A stretch of DNA of 64,000 bases from Orlajensenia sp001423545. GTDB lineage: Bacteria; Actinomycetota; Actinomycetes; Actinomycetales; Microbacteriaceae. The translations under genes and the position numbers were made by a program. The DNA is taken from assembly GCA_001423545.1 (NCBI GenBank), contig LMOK01000002.1, positions 372,001-436,000 on the forward strand. The letters run 5' to 3'. Position 1 is the first letter of the stretch. Each line of letters starts with the position of its first letter. Below are positions 44,289-53,221 of this stretch, in pieces. The notes under the pieces are model-generated. The model did no database searches and was not told the origin of the DNA. It worked only from the letters and a program-made list of their open reading frames with translations.

Positions 44289-44492
44289 GTGGCAACTGGC
44301 ACCGTCAAATGGTTCAACGCGGAAAAGGGCTTTGGTTTCATTGCTCCTGACGACGGCTCTGCCGACGTCTTCGCCCACTACTCGGCCATCGCGTCGAGCG
44401 GGTTCCGCTCCCTCGAGGAGAACCAGCGGGTTGAGTTCGAGACGGCACGTGGCCCCAAGGGTCTGCAGGCGGAGAACATCCGTCCCGTCTAA
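44289..44492 (+). CDS. Cold-shock protein (CspA family)
   Basis: The 67-residue single-stranded nucleic-acid-binding beta barrel has RNP1 KGFGFIAPD and RNP2 VFAHYSAI, and starts TGTVKWFNAEKG. The GTG at 44289 gives exactly the canonical Csp length. An upstream GTG at 44226 would add 21 residues with no family match and would translate through the leader hairpin, so it is rejected. It is a cytoplasmic RNA chaperone and ends in a clear terminator. Confidence 0.94.
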   Translation: MATGTVKWFNAEKGFGFIAPDDGSADVFAHYSAIASSGFRSLEENQRVEFETARGPKGLQAENIRPV

Positions 44493-44510
44493 TTACGAGA
44501 CTTCATGAAT

Positions 44511-44544
44511 GAACCCCCTTCGGCCTTCGGGTCGGAGGGGGTTC
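44511..44544 (+). terminator. Terminator of the cold-shock gene
   Basis: GAACCCCC (44511-44518) and GGGGGTTC (44537-44544) form the stem base, followed by TTCGTTG. It starts 18 bases after the stop. Confidence 0.82.
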
Positions 44545-44594
44545 TTCGTTGTCCGAGCGACGCCGCCAGCAGAGGGATCGGCCCACGGGATCCG

Positions 44595-45317
44595 TCAGCC
44601 GTGGAGGTCGACGAATGCCTTCAGCAGCCGCCGGGGCACCGTGACGGAGGTCTGTGCCAGACGGGCCTGTACCACGTGCAACTCGTGCGCATCGAAATAG
44701 CCATGGTGCTGGTAGATGCTGGCGCGCGCGGCGAGGTCGTCAGCCGTCACCTCGGGGTGGAACTGCACGGCGTGGAGGTGGGCGCCGAGTCTGAAGGCCT
44801 GTACCGGACACGAGGGCGAGCCGGCCAACAGCACGGCACCCGTGGGGAGCGTGTTCACGGCCTCCTTGTGCGCCACGAGGGCGTCAAAGGTGGGCGGCAG
44901 GGTCCCGAGCAGCGGGTCGGAGATGCCCGCTGCGGTGAGGGATATCGGCACGGCCGAGGTCGGTTCGCCGTGCTCGCGTCCGACGGTTCCGCCGTAAGTC
45001 TCGGCGACCACGCCGATTCCGTAGCAGGTGAACAGCACAGGGAGGCCGTGGTCGACGGATGCCGCCGCGATGACGCGCAGCTCGGATTCGGCACGCCGTT
45101 GCGACGAGGTCTTGGCGGCATCCGTCACGCTGAACGGACTGCCACCGACGATCACCCCGGCCACGCCGTCGAGGGCGTCTCCGAGCGGCTCGTCGGCGAG
45201 GAGATGCTGCGAGAGAGCGGATGCCGGCAGGCCTGTGGCGGCCAGCATGGACTCGTACTCGTCGCGCGCGGCATCGAGCTCTGGCCTGATCGTGACCAGG
45301 AGGAATCGGGCTGTCAT
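44595..45317 (-). CDS. Class I glutamine amidotransferase-like protein
   Basis: The 240-residue protein from ATG 45317 has the GATase fold: nucleophile Cys in LFTCYGIGV, oxyanion region VIVGGSPFSV, and catalytic His-Glu in AVQFHPEVT. It is probably a stand-alone GMP-synthase-type GATase used for ammonia transfer or gamma-glutamyl hydrolysis. It lies four bases after the orphan LysR effector-domain gene in the same operon. The acceptor enzyme is not evident. Confidence 0.88.
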   Translation of the reverse strand: MTARFLLVTIRPELDAARDEYESMLAATGLPASALSQHLLADEPLGDALDGVAGVIVGGSPFSVTDAAKTSSQRRAESELRVIAAASVDHGLPVLFTCYGIGVVAETYGGTVGREHGEPTSAVPISLTAAGISDPLLGTLPPTFDALVAHKEAVNTLPTGAVLLAGSPSCPVQAFRLGAHLHAVQFHPEVTADDLAARASIYQHHGYFDAHELHVVQARLAQTSVTVPRRLLKAFVDLHG

Positions 45318-45321
45318 CGTG

Positions 45322-46023
45322 CTAGTTCCGACGCTTCTTCCCGCGGGAGTTGCGCGCTGCGGCCACCCGGATCTCGGCTGCGGTGCGCTGCTTCTTCGCC
45401 GGTTGCGCGGCCTTCTTCTTCGCCTTCGTGGCCTTGGCCTTCGCCTCGGCGGCCTTCTTGGCTTCGGCCGCCTGTTCCCCACTGGAGCCGCGCGAGCTGT
45501 TCGAGGTTCGTCCGCGCACGATGCCGATGAACTCCTCGACGTCGGCCGTCGTCGCCGCAGTCGGCCAGACCAGAGCGATCTGCGTGACAGGCGCATCCGT
45601 CACAGTGCGGGAGATGACGTCCTTGCGGGCGTAGAGCCTGGCGATGGAGTGCGGCACCACGACGATGCCGACACCGGCGGCGACGAGCTCCATCACCATG
45701 TCGCCGTCCAGGGCGTCGATGTCATCGACGCGCTTCTCGTCGGCGATGTCGGCGAGGGTGAGCTCGTCGGCTGCTGCAATGGCGTGGTCCTTCGGGGCGA
45801 CTGCGACCGCCACCTCGTCGTAGAGGCGGATGACGCTGAGCCCGGTGTCGTCATCGACGGGCAGGCGAGCGATGGCCAGGTCTGCGCGCTGGTCGCGAAG
45901 CACGGTGGTCTGCTCTGCGGGCTCGGTGCGAAACGCCTCCAGCGGATCGCGGGGGCGCCGATCGTTCCACGCCCTGAGCCACTTCGTGGGCGTGACTCCG
46001 GCGACGAAGGCCAGCTTCAGCAT
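45322..46023 (-). CDS. Orphan LysR-type effector-binding domain with basic tail (no HTH)
   Basis: In this 233-residue protein, residues 1-175 match the substrate-binding domain of LysR-type regulators (LKLAFVAGVTP, QRADLAIARLPVDDD, LVAAGVGIVVVPHSIARL). There is no N-terminal helix-turn-helix, and its ATG comes right at the first strand of the domain. Residues 180-233 are a Lys/Ala-rich tail (AEAKKAAEAKAKATKAKKKAA) that could bind nucleic acid non-specifically. It is upstream of the GATase (4-bp gap) and divergent from DUF5997 by 67 bp. Mechanism unknown. Confidence 0.85.
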   Translation of the reverse strand: MLKLAFVAGVTPTKWLRAWNDRRPRDPLEAFRTEPAEQTTVLRDQRADLAIARLPVDDDTGLSVIRLYDEVAVAVAPKDHAIAAADELTLADIADEKRVDDIDALDGDMVMELVAAGVGIVVVPHSIARLYARKDVISRTVTDAPVTQIALVWPTAATTADVEEFIGIVRGRTSNSSRGSSGEQAAEAKKAAEAKAKATKAKKKAAQPAKKQRTAAEIRVAAARNSRGKKRRN

Positions 46024-46090
46024 GCGAGCGCCTTCCGTTCGGCCGGTGACGGATGCCCCTCCGCCGGTCTCAGGCTATACGCTGGGCACT

Positions 46091-46600
46091 GTGAGTACCG
46101 CACCCGAGACCCCGCAAGACCAGCCGTCCGAGAACGCCCCGGAACCCGAGACGGAAGCGGCGACTCCGCAGTACGAGTTCCCCGAGCCCAAGCCGAAGCG
46201 CCCGAAGAAGACGCAGACGATGAAGCCCGAGACGGCGGCCAAGAAGCTCGGCATCCTGCTCGCGGCGGCTCCCGCCGAGTTCACCGACGTCGAGATCTCG
46301 CGCGAGCAGCTCGACGAGTGGGCGGCGAACCCGCCTGCCTGGCTCGAGGAACTGCGCAAGAACGGACCGCACCCCCGCCCCGTCATGGCCGGAAAGCTCG
46401 GCGTCTCGACGTCGGGACTCGCCCGAGCCGGCATCACCGATGCCCTCACCACGGCCGAGATCAGCGCACTGCTGCAGCAGCCTCCCGCGTGGCTCGTCAC
46501 CGAGCGTGCGACGCAGGCCGAGGTGCGTGCCGAGCAGGTGCGCGTGAAGGAGCGCGACGCGGAGCTTGCTGCTCGTCGCGCCGCCGACAACTCCCGCTGA
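46091..46600 (+). CDS. DUF5997 family protein
   Basis: This is a 169-residue protein. A Pro/Glu-rich head (about 1-40) precedes the conserved domain (about 45-145): MKPETAAKKLGILLAAAPAEF, WLEELRKNGPHPRPVMAGKLGVSTSGLARAGI and a C-terminal helix rich in Arg/Glu. The LGVSTSGLARAGI stretch looks helix-turn-helix-like. GTG 46091 start. It is divergent from the orphan LysR domain. No biochemical role is known to me. Confidence 0.85.
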   Translation: MSTAPETPQDQPSENAPEPETEAATPQYEFPEPKPKRPKKTQTMKPETAAKKLGILLAAAPAEFTDVEISREQLDEWAANPPAWLEELRKNGPHPRPVMAGKLGVSTSGLARAGITDALTTAEISALLQQPPAWLVTERATQAEVRAEQVRVKERDAELAARRAADNSR

Positions 46601-46627
46601 CGGCCTGACGGCCTGACAGCCTGACGG
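46597..46627. repeat. Short tandem repeat GCCTGACG
   Basis: Four imperfect copies of an 8-base unit (GCTGACG, GCCTGACG, GCCTGACA, GCCTGACG) begin at the DUF5997 stop. Probably replication slippage; no function inferred. Confidence 0.6.
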
Positions 46628-46659
46628 AGCCCGAGCGCCAGCGCACTGGCACGGCGTGG

Positions 46660-47325
46660 TCAGGCGTACTGCTCCCGCAGGAACCGCGTCAGGTCGCCGA
46701 GTTCGGCCTCGGACACGGAGTGGCCCAACCCCTCGTAGATCCGTTCGGTGAGCGTGGAGTGCGCGGGCAGCCACGCCTGCGTGCGGTCGATGCGGTCGCG
46801 TGCGATCACGGCGTCGGCCGTGCCGCGGCCCCAGAACAACGGCGGCGCGATCTCGGCCAGAGCGGCGTCGTTCCCGTTGGGCAGGTCAGCGACGAAGCCG
46901 GCGAGAACGGCCGCGTAGGCGAAGGCTCCCGGTCGCGCACGCAGCAGCTCGAGCGCCATGGCGCCGCCCTGCGAGAAGCCGAGCAGGCCGACGGATGACG
47001 GCGCCACCTCGAGGTCGTCGATCCATGTGAGGAGCGCATCCGTCGCCGCGGTGATGTCGGCGGGAGTGGACGTGAACCCCGACGGAGAGTCGTGGAGGGG
47101 GAACCAGGCGTTGCCCGGTCCCATCGCAATGGGAGCGCGCAGGGACGCGAGAACGGGTTCGAGCGGCAGATAGGGCGCCAGCCCGAAGAGGTCGCCCTCG
47201 TGCGATCCGTAGCCGTGCAGCAGTAGGAGCAGGGGGCGGCCGGCGCGGTCGGCCGTGCTCGCCGACCAGAGCACCGCACGATCGTCGACCTGGAGCGGGC
47301 CTCGTTCTGCTGATTCTTCTGTCAT
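46660..47325 (-). CDS. Phospholipase/carboxylesterase-type alpha/beta hydrolase
   Basis: The 221-residue serine hydrolase of the Abhydrolase_2 family has LLLLLHGYGSHEGDLF at the oxyanion side, nucleophile elbow GFSQGG (Ser near residue 119), acid in GRGTADAVIA and His in EGLGHSVSE. All triad positions are present. The substrate is unknown; family members hydrolyse short acyl esters or lysophospholipids. Cytoplasmic, single gene. Confidence 0.9.
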   Translation of the reverse strand: MTEESAERGPLQVDDRAVLWSASTADRAGRPLLLLLHGYGSHEGDLFGLAPYLPLEPVLASLRAPIAMGPGNAWFPLHDSPSGFTSTPADITAATDALLTWIDDLEVAPSSVGLLGFSQGGAMALELLRARPGAFAYAAVLAGFVADLPNGNDAALAEIAPPLFWGRGTADAVIARDRIDRTQAWLPAHSTLTERIYEGLGHSVSEAELGDLTRFLREQYA

Positions 47326-47446
47326 CTCGGTGCCCGTCGTCGGGTCGACGCGGGGAGTGCATCGACGACGTCAATCCTTCCATTGACGCGGGGTGTTCGG
47401 CCCCGTCGACGACCCGCGTGCAGGCAGCAATGCCAGAATGGCTGGC

Positions 47447-47986
47447 ATGAGCGTGCGCACCCCCGACCCCAATCCCGGCTGGCTGACGGATGTGGAGCTC
47501 GCCGAGACGCGGCGTCGCCTCCCTCTCCTCTACGTCGAGGCCGTGCCCGTGCGCGTCGACGGGATGGGCCAGGTGACGGAGGTCGGAGCGCTGCTGCGGG
47601 CCAACTCCGTGGGCGAGATCACGCGCACGCTCGTCACGGGACGCGTCATGTACGGCGAGACTCTGCGGGACGCCCTCTTCAGGCACCTCGAGAAGGACCT
47701 CGGCCCGATGGCGTTCCCCCAGCTGCCCCTCAGCCCGGTGCCGTTCACCGTCGCAGAGTACTTCCCGTTGCCGGGGATCTCGGCATTCACCGATGAGCGC
47801 CAGCACGCCGTCTCGCTGGCCTACGTGGTTCCGGTCACGGGTACCTGCGATCCTCGACAGGATGCGCTCGAGATCACTTGGATGACTCCCGCCGAGGCGT
47901 CATCCGACGCCATCGTGTCGGAGATGGAGGGAGGGCGCGGTGTGCTGCTCCGACAGGCCCTCGCCTCGGTCGGCGCCCTGCGCTGA
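47447..47986 (+). CDS. NUDIX-like / DUF4916 protein
   Basis: The 179-residue protein is close to the DUF4916 group of actinobacterial NUDIX-fold proteins (NPGWLTDVELAETRRRLPLLYVEAVPVRVD, RVMYGETLRDALFRHLEKDLG). The canonical Nudix box GX5EX7REUXEEXGU is degenerate: RVMYGETLRDALFRHLEKDL keeps the helix but not all acidic residues, so pyrophosphatase activity is uncertain. ATG 47447 is chosen; ATG 47438 is also possible. Single gene. Confidence 0.7.
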   Translation: MSVRTPDPNPGWLTDVELAETRRRLPLLYVEAVPVRVDGMGQVTEVGALLRANSVGEITRTLVTGRVMYGETLRDALFRHLEKDLGPMAFPQLPLSPVPFTVAEYFPLPGISAFTDERQHAVSLAYVVPVTGTCDPRQDALEITWMTPAEASSDAIVSEMEGGRGVLLRQALASVGALR

Positions 47987-48024
47987 CCCTCGCCTGACGC
48001 GACGGCGTGGGCCGCGGCCGGGGC

Positions 48025-49425
48025 CTACGCCCGGGATTCGGGTCGGAGGCTCTTCAGCACGCTGAACAGTCCCAGGCCGGCGAACAGCACGGCCACGGCG
48101 AGGTTGATGGCGTAGGTCCGCCACAGCTCGGCAGTCGACAGCGCCGACAGGAACGCCGACCAGAACTCGGATGAGGTGGCGGCGACGAGAGGGTCGAGGC
48201 CCATCGTCGCGATGACGTCGGCGGCGATGGCGCCGACGAAGGCCAGCGCCAGGGTCGCCAGGATCACACCGGTGAGCGCCCAGAACGCACCGGTCGTCAC
48301 GCGGGCGCGCGAGCCCAGCCTGTAGAGCCCGACGGCGCCCCAGGAGATGCCGAAGGCGAGGACCGAGGTGATGAAGCCGTAGCTCCAGAGCAGAACCCAT
48401 GCGGCGATTCCCACCGGGATGATCAGCAGCGACAGCAGCACGCCACGAGCGACCCGTCCGCGACGCCTTCGCTGCGCGTCAGTCGGGGCGGCGATCGCGT
48501 CGGCCGGCTCGACCGGCTCGTCGATGGGCGCATCGGCTGACGGGGCCGTGATCGGGTCGGCGACGAGGGTCGTCGTCTCGACATCGGCTGCCGCACCGAC
48601 CGCGGGGGTCGGCGCCAAGCCGAAGAAGACGGGCGAGGGAGTGCCCGAGACCGCGGGTACCGGTGCGGGGAGAGCTGCCATCGCCGGCGGCGGGCCGTCG
48701 AGCACGGCGGTGGCGACAGGCGGTGCGAACGAGCTGGGGCCCGGTGCATCGGACGAGTCGATCGGCGGGGTGACGGCCGTGCCGGCTGGCGCGGCTGAGG
48801 CCTCGGCGGCAGGCTCGCTGACCGACGCGGCCGGAGCCTCCCACGGCGGCGGTGCCCAGGCGGAGGGTGCCGGCTGCGCAGGCTCGGCGACGAGGTCTGC
48901 GGCGACGACGGATGCCGGCTCCTCACGGGCGGCATCCGGCACCGCGACGGTCTCCACGACGGTGGCCTCGCCATCGGTGGCCTCGCCATCGGTGGGCTCG
49001 TCAGCGAACTCGTCTGCCTCGACCTCCGGAGGTGCAGGTACGTCGTCGATGAGCTCGGCCTCGATGGCGTCGGTGACCTCAGCGTGGTCGCTGTCTGCGT
49101 CCGCCTCGGAATCGTGGGGCTCAGTACGTTCGGGCTGCACGGTCTCGGGCATCGCGACGACATCGGGCTCAACCGGCATAGCGACGAGAGTGACGGGCTC
49201 GGCGACCGGCGCGACGAGGCTGTCGGGCTCGGCGACCGGCGCGACGAGGGTGACCGGTTCAGCGGGCGGCACTGCGAGGGCACCGGGCTCGGCGACGGGA
49301 GCGACGAGAGTGACGGGCTCGGAGGCCGCTGCGGGCGCGACCGATGATGCACTCGGCGCGTCGACGGCGACGTCGGGATTCGCGTGCCGGCCGCGGGGGC
49401 GCACAGCGGGGAGCAGCTCACTCAC
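48025..49425 (-). CDS. Membrane protein with long acidic Pro/Ala/Val repeat region
   Basis: The protein has about 466 residues from GTG 49425, which follows AAGGAG. Residues 30-100 contain degenerate tandem copies of a VTLVAPVAEP-type unit. A Glu/Asp/Ala/Pro-rich low-complexity region runs to about 300. Four transmembrane segments occupy the last 150 residues (GVLLSLLIIPVGIAAWVLLW, FGISWGAVGLYRL, and two more), ending in a basic tail. The repeats are probably cytoplasmic. No known family; the repeat copy number may vary between strains. Confidence 0.7.
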   Translation of the reverse strand: MSELLPAVRPRGRHANPDVAVDAPSASSVAPAAASEPVTLVAPVAEPGALAVPPAEPVTLVAPVAEPDSLVAPVAEPVTLVAMPVEPDVVAMPETVQPERTEPHDSEADADSDHAEVTDAIEAELIDDVPAPPEVEADEFADEPTDGEATDGEATVVETVAVPDAAREEPASVVAADLVAEPAQPAPSAWAPPPWEAPAASVSEPAAEASAAPAGTAVTPPIDSSDAPGPSSFAPPVATAVLDGPPPAMAALPAPVPAVSGTPSPVFFGLAPTPAVGAAADVETTTLVADPITAPSADAPIDEPVEPADAIAAPTDAQRRRRGRVARGVLLSLLIIPVGIAAWVLLWSYGFITSVLAFGISWGAVGLYRLGSRARVTTGAFWALTGVILATLALAFVGAIAADVIATMGLDPLVAATSSEFWSAFLSALSTAELWRTYAINLAVAVLFAGLGLFSVLKSLRPESRA

Positions 49426-49575
49426 GTCGGACTCCTTAAGTCGGTCTCGCGTCGACGATGGCGCGGCGGCCGGGTCCGCCGCGGCCATGCTCCCATGAAC
49501 TCGGGGGGAGGGGGGAGGTCGCGACACGCGGAACGTCCCCGTTCGGGGGGTGCATTCGGTCGTTCTGGCGGGTGT

Positions 49576-50514
49576 CTACGGTGCGACGGTCGCGAGGAAG
49601 AGCCGAAGCATCCGTTCGGCGTCCACTGCCAGGGCGACCTCGACGCCGACGGTCGACGCCGCCGAGCCGTGCAGCATGTCCTCTCCGGCAGCCTCGCGCC
49701 GGTCCACGACGGTCTGACCGCGGGAGTGGCCGGCGAGCTCGACGCGCACCGGGCGCACCTGCGTGCCGACGGCATCCGGATCGACGATGGCACACACGGC
49801 GCCGGCATCGCCGATGAGCCCCGAGTAGTCGCCGGCGGCCTTGACGCGATTGCCGAGCAGCTCTCCGACGATCCGGCCGCCGATGTCAGCGCGCGCAGCG
49901 AAGGCCTGGGCGGTCTCGAACGGCACGGAGACGTGGTTGAACACGTCGAGGCCGTACATGTAGCAGGGCACACCGGCGTTCAGCACGATGGCTGCCGCCT
50001 CCGGATCGTGCCAGACGTTGAACTCGGCCACCGCGGTGGCGTTTCCCACACTCGCCGAGCCGCCCATGAAGACGATGCGCTCGATGTGCGGGACGACCTC
50101 GGGGTGGGTGCGCAGCAGCAGGGCGAGGTTGGTCTGCGGAGCGAGCGCGACGAGCGTGATCGGCACGGTGCTCTCGAGCAGCAGTCGCCGCATCAGGCTG
50201 ACGGCACCCTCGGTCGTCGCCTGGCGGGCGGATGCCGCGAGCTCAACACCGCCCAGACCATCGGCGCCGTGCACCTGGGTCGCCGAGCGCGCGGCCTCGA
50301 TCAGTGGGCGCCGTGCGCCGGCCGCCACGGGAATGTCGGGCGCGCCCGCGGCGTCGAGGATCCGCAGGGTGTTCGTGACGACCTGCTCGAGTCCGGCGTT
50401 GCCCGCGACGCAGGTGATCCCGCGCACATCGATGTCGGGGTGGGCGACGGCAAACAGGATGGCGAGTGCGTCATCGACTCCGGTGTCGACGTCGAGGATG
50501 ACGGCGGTGCGCAT
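49576..50514 (-). CDS. Inosine-uridine-preferring nucleoside hydrolase
   Basis: The 312-residue enzyme cleaves the N-glycosidic bond of nucleosides for base salvage. The Ca-binding signature DVDTGVDDALA sits at residues 8-18. FMGGSASVGNATAVAEFN (about 150-167) and the C-terminal catalytic region complete the IU_nuc_hydro fold. It lies three bases after a GNAT gene on the same strand, so they are co-transcribed. Confidence 0.93.
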   Translation of the reverse strand: MRTAVILDVDTGVDDALAILFAVAHPDIDVRGITCVAGNAGLEQVVTNTLRILDAAGAPDIPVAAGARRPLIEAARSATQVHGADGLGGVELAASARQATTEGAVSLMRRLLLESTVPITLVALAPQTNLALLLRTHPEVVPHIERIVFMGGSASVGNATAVAEFNVWHDPEAAAIVLNAGVPCYMYGLDVFNHVSVPFETAQAFAARADIGGRIVGELLGNRVKAAGDYSGLIGDAGAVCAIVDPDAVGTQVRPVRVELAGHSRGQTVVDRREAAGEDMLHGSAASTVGVEVALAVDAERMLRLFLATVAP

Positions 50515-50517
50515 GCT

Positions 50518-51009
50518 CTAGCGGACGAGCCGGATCTCGTGGATGATCTCGCCGAGGAAGGGCTCGTCATGTGAAGCGCCGTCGGCGGTGAAGCCGTTGC
50601 GCTCGTAGAAGTGGATGGCGTGGGTGTTCGCCTCGGGCACCCACAGGTACGCAGGGCCCTCGGGGATCACGGCGTCGAACAGTTGCTGCCCGATCCCGTG
50701 ACCATGCCAGGCGTCGAGGAGGTGGATGAAGAACAGCTCGCGCTCCCGCGGGGCGTCATCGTCGCGGGCCGGGCCGGAGCCGGCGAAGCCGACGATCTCG
50801 TGGTCGACGAGGGCGGCGACGTGCGTGTACGACTCGCCCTGGTTCATCCAGTGCGTCCACAGTTCGGCCATGCGACGCGGCGACAGGTTCTCGAGCACGG
50901 CGGTGCTCACGAGGGTGTCGTAATCCTCGTGCCAGCAGGTCGCGTGAACTCGCCCCAGCATCTCGGCGTCGACGTCGCGGACGGGGCGAACAACTACTTC
51001 GGTGCTCAT
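50518..51009 (-). CDS. GNAT-family N-acetyltransferase
   Basis: This is a 163-residue GNAT protein. The acetyl-CoA pyrophosphate loop is AWHGHGIGQQLFDAV (about 100-114), and HAIHFYERNGFTADG is the typical C-terminal strand. The acceptor is unknown. Upstream partner of the nucleoside hydrolase (gap of three bases). Confidence 0.9.
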   Translation of the reverse strand: MSTEVVVRPVRDVDAEMLGRVHATCWHEDYDTLVSTAVLENLSPRRMAELWTHWMNQGESYTHVAALVDHEIVGFAGSGPARDDDAPRERELFFIHLLDAWHGHGIGQQLFDAVIPEGPAYLWVPEANTHAIHFYERNGFTADGASHDEPFLGEIIHEIRLVR

Positions 51010-51087
51010 GGAATGAGACTAGAGCGGCGTCCGGCCAACGCGAAATCGGCCCTCCTCCGTCCTGGCGTCAGCGACCGAGCACGAAGA

Positions 51088-51123
51088 AACGCGCGGCCCC
51101 TCCCGGGGGAGGAACCGCGCGTT
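51088..51123 (-). terminator. Hairpin after the DEAD-box helicase gene
   Basis: AACGCGCGG (51088-51096) and CCGCGCGTT (51115-51123) form a perfect stem that continues inwards with CCCCTCC/GGAGG. It lies 16 bases beyond the helicase stop. Confidence 0.75.
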
Positions 51124-51138
51124 CGTGAGAGTGAAGGA

Positions 51139-52692
51139 CTAGCCCTGGGCGCGACGCGGGCCGCGGGCCTGCGAGTTCGACCGCACGACGCTGCCGACGG
51201 TCAGGGCGCCGGAGCGACCCGAACCGGAGCGTCCGCCGCCGGTGCCGCCGGTGCCGCCCGACCGACCGGATCCGCCGGTCGCAGCGCCGGAGCGCGAGCG
51301 CCCCTGGCCCTGCTCGGAGGAACGCGAACGGCCGGCGCCGGAGCCCTGCTCGGCCGGGCGACCGGAACGGTCGCGGCGCGGACGAGCCGCTGCATCCGTT
51401 CCGCCCGTGCGCTCGTCGCGGTTGGCGCGCTTGCGCTGGGCGTTGGCGCCCTGCGAGCGACCGCCGCCACCCTGCTGCTGGGCAGCAGCGCGGGGAGCGG
51501 GCTTGACGTAGGCGGCGACGTCGCCGACGAGGGCGGAGACGGCTGCCGACTCGTGGGTGACCTGCTGCGGCTTCACCTGGATGGCGGCCTTGCGCATGAG
51601 CTGCTCGACGTCGCGCTTCTGTCCGGGGGTGATGACGGTGACGACGTCACCCTCGCTGCCGGCGCGGGCGGTGCGGCCCGAGCGGTGCAGGTACGCCTTG
51701 TGCTCCATGGGCGGGTCGACGTGCACGACCAGCTCCACGTTGTCGACGTGCACGCCGCGCGCTGCGACATCCGTCGCCACGAGAACCCGGGCCGAGCCCT
51801 CGGAGAACGCGGCGAGGTTGCGGTCGCGCTGCGGCTGCGACAGGTTGCCGTGGAGGTCGACCGAGGGGATGCCGGAGTCGGTGAGCTGCTTGGCCAGCTT
51901 CTTGGCGTGGTGCTTGGTGCGCATGAAGAGGATGCGGCGGCCGGTGCCGCTGGCGAGGGTCTCGACGAGCCGCTTCTTGGCGTCGAGGTCGCTGACCTCG
52001 AAGACGTGGTGGGTCATGGCGGCGACGGGGGAGTTGGCCTCGTCGACGGAGTGCATGATCTCGTTGTGCAGGTAGCGCTTGACGAGCTTGTCCACGCCGT
52101 TGTCGAGAGTCGCGGAGAACAGCATGCGCTGTCCGCTCTGCGGCGTCTTGTCCATGATGCGGGTGACGACGGGCAGGAAGCCGAGGTCTGCCATGTGGTC
52201 GGCCTCGTCGAGCACGGTGATCTCGACGGCATCGAGGGTGATGAAGCCCTGCTTCATGAGGTCCTCGAGGCGGCCGGGGCAGGCCACGACGATGTCGACG
52301 CCGGCGTTCAGCGCGTCGACCTGGCGCTTCTGGTTGATGCCACCGTAGATGGTGGTGCTCTTCAGTCCGTACGCGTCGGCGAGGGGCTCGATGACAGCGG
52401 TGATCTGGGTGGCGAGCTCACGGGTCGGAGCGAGCACGAGGGCGAGCGGGCGCCCGGCACGGCGACGGCCGCCCGAGAGCTCTCCGCCGAGGCGGGCGAC
52501 GAGCGGGAGCGAGAACGCGAGCGTCTTGCCCGAGCCGGTCTTCCCGCGGCCGAGTACGTCGCGGCCCTTCAGGGTGTCGGGGAGGGTGTCGACCTGGATG
52601 GGGAAGGCGGTGGCCTTCTCCTGCTTGGCGAGCACGGCGACGAGCGGTGCAGGAACGCCGAGCGAGGCGAACGTTGTGGTGTTGTCAGTCAA
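51139..52692 (-). CDS. DEAD-box ATP-dependent RNA helicase
   Basis: The 517-residue helicase has a Q-motif region, Walker A GKTGSGKT, PTRELA, DEAD, SAT and the C-terminal helicase motifs (ARGVHVDN, HRSGRTARAG). The last 130 residues are a low-complexity Arg/Gly/Ser tail (GGTGGTGGGRSGSGRSG) typical of RNA-binding extensions in actinobacterial DEAD-box proteins. The start is TTG 52692 with GAAAGG eight bases before it. It likely remodels RNA in ribosome assembly or cold stress. Confidence 0.94.
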   Translation of the reverse strand: MTDNTTTFASLGVPAPLVAVLAKQEKATAFPIQVDTLPDTLKGRDVLGRGKTGSGKTLAFSLPLVARLGGELSGGRRRAGRPLALVLAPTRELATQITAVIEPLADAYGLKSTTIYGGINQKRQVDALNAGVDIVVACPGRLEDLMKQGFITLDAVEITVLDEADHMADLGFLPVVTRIMDKTPQSGQRMLFSATLDNGVDKLVKRYLHNEIMHSVDEANSPVAAMTHHVFEVSDLDAKKRLVETLASGTGRRILFMRTKHHAKKLAKQLTDSGIPSVDLHGNLSQPQRDRNLAAFSEGSARVLVATDVAARGVHVDNVELVVHVDPPMEHKAYLHRSGRTARAGSEGDVVTVITPGQKRDVEQLMRKAAIQVKPQQVTHESAAVSALVGDVAAYVKPAPRAAAQQQGGGGRSQGANAQRKRANRDERTGGTDAAARPRRDRSGRPAEQGSGAGRSRSSEQGQGRSRSGAATGGSGRSGGTGGTGGGRSGSGRSGALTVGSVVRSNSQARGPRRAQG

Positions 52693-52935
52693 GGGAGGTG
52701 CCTTTCAGGCTGCTCTGAACGCGAACGATCGCATCGAAAGCGACGGCGCTTCGTTCAGAAGTGTGGCGAAGGTGCCAGTGGGCACATCCGTTCGCCGTAT
52801 GAATTGTCGATCGCTGGATGCAGCGGGGCGGATGGGCCCGGCGCGCATCGCAAAGAAAGCGTTCTACGACGCAGGGAACGCAGCAATACGTTCGCAAGTG
52901 GTTCCACTCTAGCGGATCCGTCCTGACGACGCGCT

Positions 52936-53215
52936 GGGAGTGCCGGGACTCCCCACTGGCGACCGTCACCCGAACGCGGGTGACCGGCTCCGCGCGCGCT
53001 CGAATGTGCGCGTAGCTCGACAGAAAGAGGCGAGGATCCCTCAATATTGCAGAAGTCCGGCAGCGGCGCGCCGTAATTCAGCGTTCTCCCCGGCGCGTCG
53101 AACCGCAATTGTGGCGTCGGGTGTTCGTTTCGTGGCAGCATCTAACTGCGCTCATCACCCTTACGGGTGTAGCGGGGGCTCCCCTGTCCGTTCGGGTCGG
53201 ACCAGGGTGAGCCCC
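52936..53215 (+). ncRNA. Candidate structured non-coding RNA
   Basis: No protein gene is supported between 52693 and 53289. On the plus strand four hairpins occur in order: GGGAGT/ACTCCC (52936-52953), GTCACCCG/CGGGTGAC (52965-52984), CACCC/GGGTG (53156-53169) and a strong terminator (53175-53215 with five T at 53217-53221). A terminator with a T-run and no upstream plus-strand gene implies a non-coding transcript. The 5' end and promoter are not resolved. The first two hairpins could instead belong to the leader of the opposite-strand helicase. Confidence 0.3.
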
Positions 53216-53221
53216 ATTTTT
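53175..53221 (+). terminator. Plus-strand terminator without an upstream plus-strand gene
   Basis: GGGGCTC-CCCTG-TCCG (53175-53190) pairs with CGGA-CAGGG-GAGCCCC (53198-53215, two single-base bulges) around TTCGGGT, followed by A and five T. The polarity is clearly plus. Confidence 0.8.
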
